Positions 43,509 to 44,446 of a stretch of 44,446 nt of DNA are shown here, piece by piece. The stretch comes from Bacteroidales bacterium (lineage in GTDB: Bacteria > Bacteroidota > Bacteroidia > Bacteroidales > UBA12077): assembly GCA_028282785.1 (NCBI GenBank), contig JANQHE010000081.1, positions 1 through 44,446 of the forward strand, written 5' to 3'. The position numbers and the translations under genes are program-made. Numbering within the stretch: position 1 is the stretch's first letter; the number at the start of each line of letters is the position of its first letter. The notes beneath the pieces are model-generated. The model was given only the letters and a program-made list of their open reading frames with translations. It ran no database searches and was not told the DNA's origin.

Positions 43509-44446
43509 ATGGATACAAAATTTAAAACATCTTCAAGTGCTCATATGGAGGCTAAGAGCAGAAGTGAAAAACTTAAAAGTATCGTTCATGGAAAATTAGT
43601 ATTAACTATACTCACCTTATTTGTGGTGCTGAGTGGGCAAAGGATATTTGCCCAGGGAGTAGGAATTTCCGAAACAACTATTGTTCCGGACCCTTCAGCT
43701 ATTCTTGAGTTAAGGTATACGTCGGGAGCTTTTAAAGGATTCTTAGCACCAAGGTTGACAACAGCACAACGTACAGCAATAACCACACCAGCTACAGGAT
43801 TATTTGTATATGACACTGATACAGAAACTTTTTGGTATTACAATGGGGTTAGCTGGATTTCTATAGCGGCTAGTTCATTCGGAGCCTCAAATCAAGTTTT
43901 AGGAATGAATGCGGCAGGAACAGCAAATGAATATAAAACATTAAATGGTACCTCCAACCAAATTAATATTAATTATACTCCTGGGAATATTACCTTTTCT
44001 ACGCCTCAAGACATTCATACGGGAGCCTCTCCTACTTTTGTGGGGTTAACCTTAAATGGACTTACTGCAAATTCAGGAGTCTATACAAACGCTACCAGCG
44101 GCTTAACAACAACTCCTCCAACCACAGGTACGCTTGGATACTGGAATAGAACAGGAACAGTTCTCTCCCCTTCTAATGCAGGTGATGATATTTCTACTTC
44201 GGGAGATTTGGATATTGATGGCACCGTAAACCTTTCATCTACAGGTGTATCTACAACAGTGGAAGGTAACCTTGATGTTGATGAAATAGCTAACTTTGAT
44301 GGAAATCTGGATGCAAATAATGGGCTCGATGTAACAGGTGCACCTCTCACCATAGATAACCAGGCAATTACTCAAACTACAGGAGGACAGGTAACTTTTG
44401 CAGGGAACGTGGATGCCAATAACGGACTTGATGTGACTAATGCGGA
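43509..44446 (+). CDS. large secreted repetitive protein, N-terminal part (runs off the window)
   Basis: An open frame of 312 codons continues to the window edge without a stop. A basic n-region of about 35 residues precedes a hydrophobic signal segment (LVLTILTLFVVLSG) and cleavage near IFAQG. Then comes a segment typical of Bacteroidota phage-tail-fibre-like or adhesin-like surface proteins (AILELRYTSGAFKGFLAPRL, then TTAQRTAITTPATGLFVYDT and FWYYNGVSWISI). A repeat region follows: GNLDANNGLDVTGA (44301-44342) and GNVDANNGLDVTNA (44403-44444), spaced 102 bp. The gene is visibly richer in G+C and in Thr, Gly and Asn codons than its surroundings. A C-terminal tail-fibre or sorting domain is expected but not in view. 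Function is unknown; surface attachment is a guess. Confidence 0.85.
   Translation, partial: MDTKFKTSSSAHMEAKSRSEKLKSIVHGKLVLTILTLFVVLSGQRIFAQGVGISETTIVPDPSAILELRYTSGAFKGFLAPRLTTAQRTAITTPATGLFVYDTDTETFWYYNGVSWISIAASSFGASNQVLGMNAAGTANEYKTLNGTSNQININYTPGNITFSTPQDIHTGASPTFVGLTLNGLTANSGVYTNATSGLTTTPPTTGTLGYWNRTGTVLSPSNAGDDISTSGDLDIDGTVNLSSTGVSTTVEGNLDVDEIANFDGNLDANNGLDVTGAPLTIDNQAITQTTGGQVTFAGNVDANNGLDVTNA

Noticed and set aside
43253-43525. A 90-codon GTG-initiated frame on the plus strand
   Set aside because: Low-complexity Asn/Leu/Tyr content, no family resemblance, and it overlaps the Shine-Dalgarno and start codon of the true downstream gene.
1-44446. CRISPR array, toxin-antitoxin pair, restriction or phage-defence gene cluster
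   Set aside because: No regularly spaced repeats, cas genes or recognisable defence genes were seen anywhere in the window.

Overview
The window looks like chromosomal DNA of a low-GC member of the Bacteroidota, most likely a marine or anaerobic Bacteroidales/Marinilabiliales-type organism. The evidence is a SusC/SusD pair, four TonB-dependent receptors in all, a FecI/FecR/STN-receptor/DUF4249 set, Bacteroidota-type promoters (TTTG or TTG, about 20 nt, TAnnTTTG), a three-subunit Bacteroides-type fumarate reductase/succinate dehydrogenase, and near absence of Shine-Dalgarno sequences. The exact genus cannot be read from the sequence. The window is a mixture of core genes (sdhCAB, dxs, frr, pyrH, ctp, dCMP deaminase, tRNA-Leu) and nutrient-uptake and signalling cassettes.

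Layout. 1-6913 (minus): TPR/HTH membrane regulator, then SusC and SusD; a possible insertion-sequence end lies just beyond susD. 7071-8462: aminopeptidase P. 8625-14029 (plus): ECF sigma factor, FecR-type anti-sigma, STN-containing TonB receptor and DUF4249 lipoprotein, a cell-surface signalling unit. 14112-15622 (minus): CAP-domain protein and L,D-transpeptidase. 15712-19182 (minus): sdhC-sdhA-sdhB with a textbook promoter and terminator. 19325-21845 (plus): a second aminopeptidase P, a small STAS-like protein and an alpha/beta hydrolase. 21886-23445 (minus): TetR regulator and FabH-like ketosynthase. 23611-26583 (minus): DtxR-family metal regulator and TonB receptor behind a palindrome. 26706-29522 (minus): LTxxQ protein, then dCMP deaminase and S41 protease. 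29557-30085: tRNA-Leu(CAA) with a small GIY-YIG-containing insertion behind it. 30102-32015 dxs, divergent from an OmpA-type lipoprotein (32147-33157). 33217-34209: radical SAM/SPASM protein. 34301-41363 (plus): a tightly packed operon of TonB receptor, periplasmic binding lipoprotein, YfiR-like protein, CHASE8-type hybrid histidine kinase and serine hydrolase. 41420-42789 (minus): pyrH and frr. 43509-end (plus): start of a large repetitive secreted protein.

The two places that most deserve a second look are these. First, the tRNA-Leu locus: a roughly 355-bp segment carrying a decayed GIY-YIG nuclease gene is bracketed by two 26-bp copies of the tRNA 3' end, which looks like a minimal tRNA-targeting mobile cassette. 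Second, the 34301-41363 operon: it joins an outer-membrane receptor, a binding protein and YfiR to a kinase whose sensor resembles that of the diguanylate cyclase YfiN, but whose output is phosphorelay. Also unusual is the perfect Shine-Dalgarno sequence in front of the gene at the right edge.
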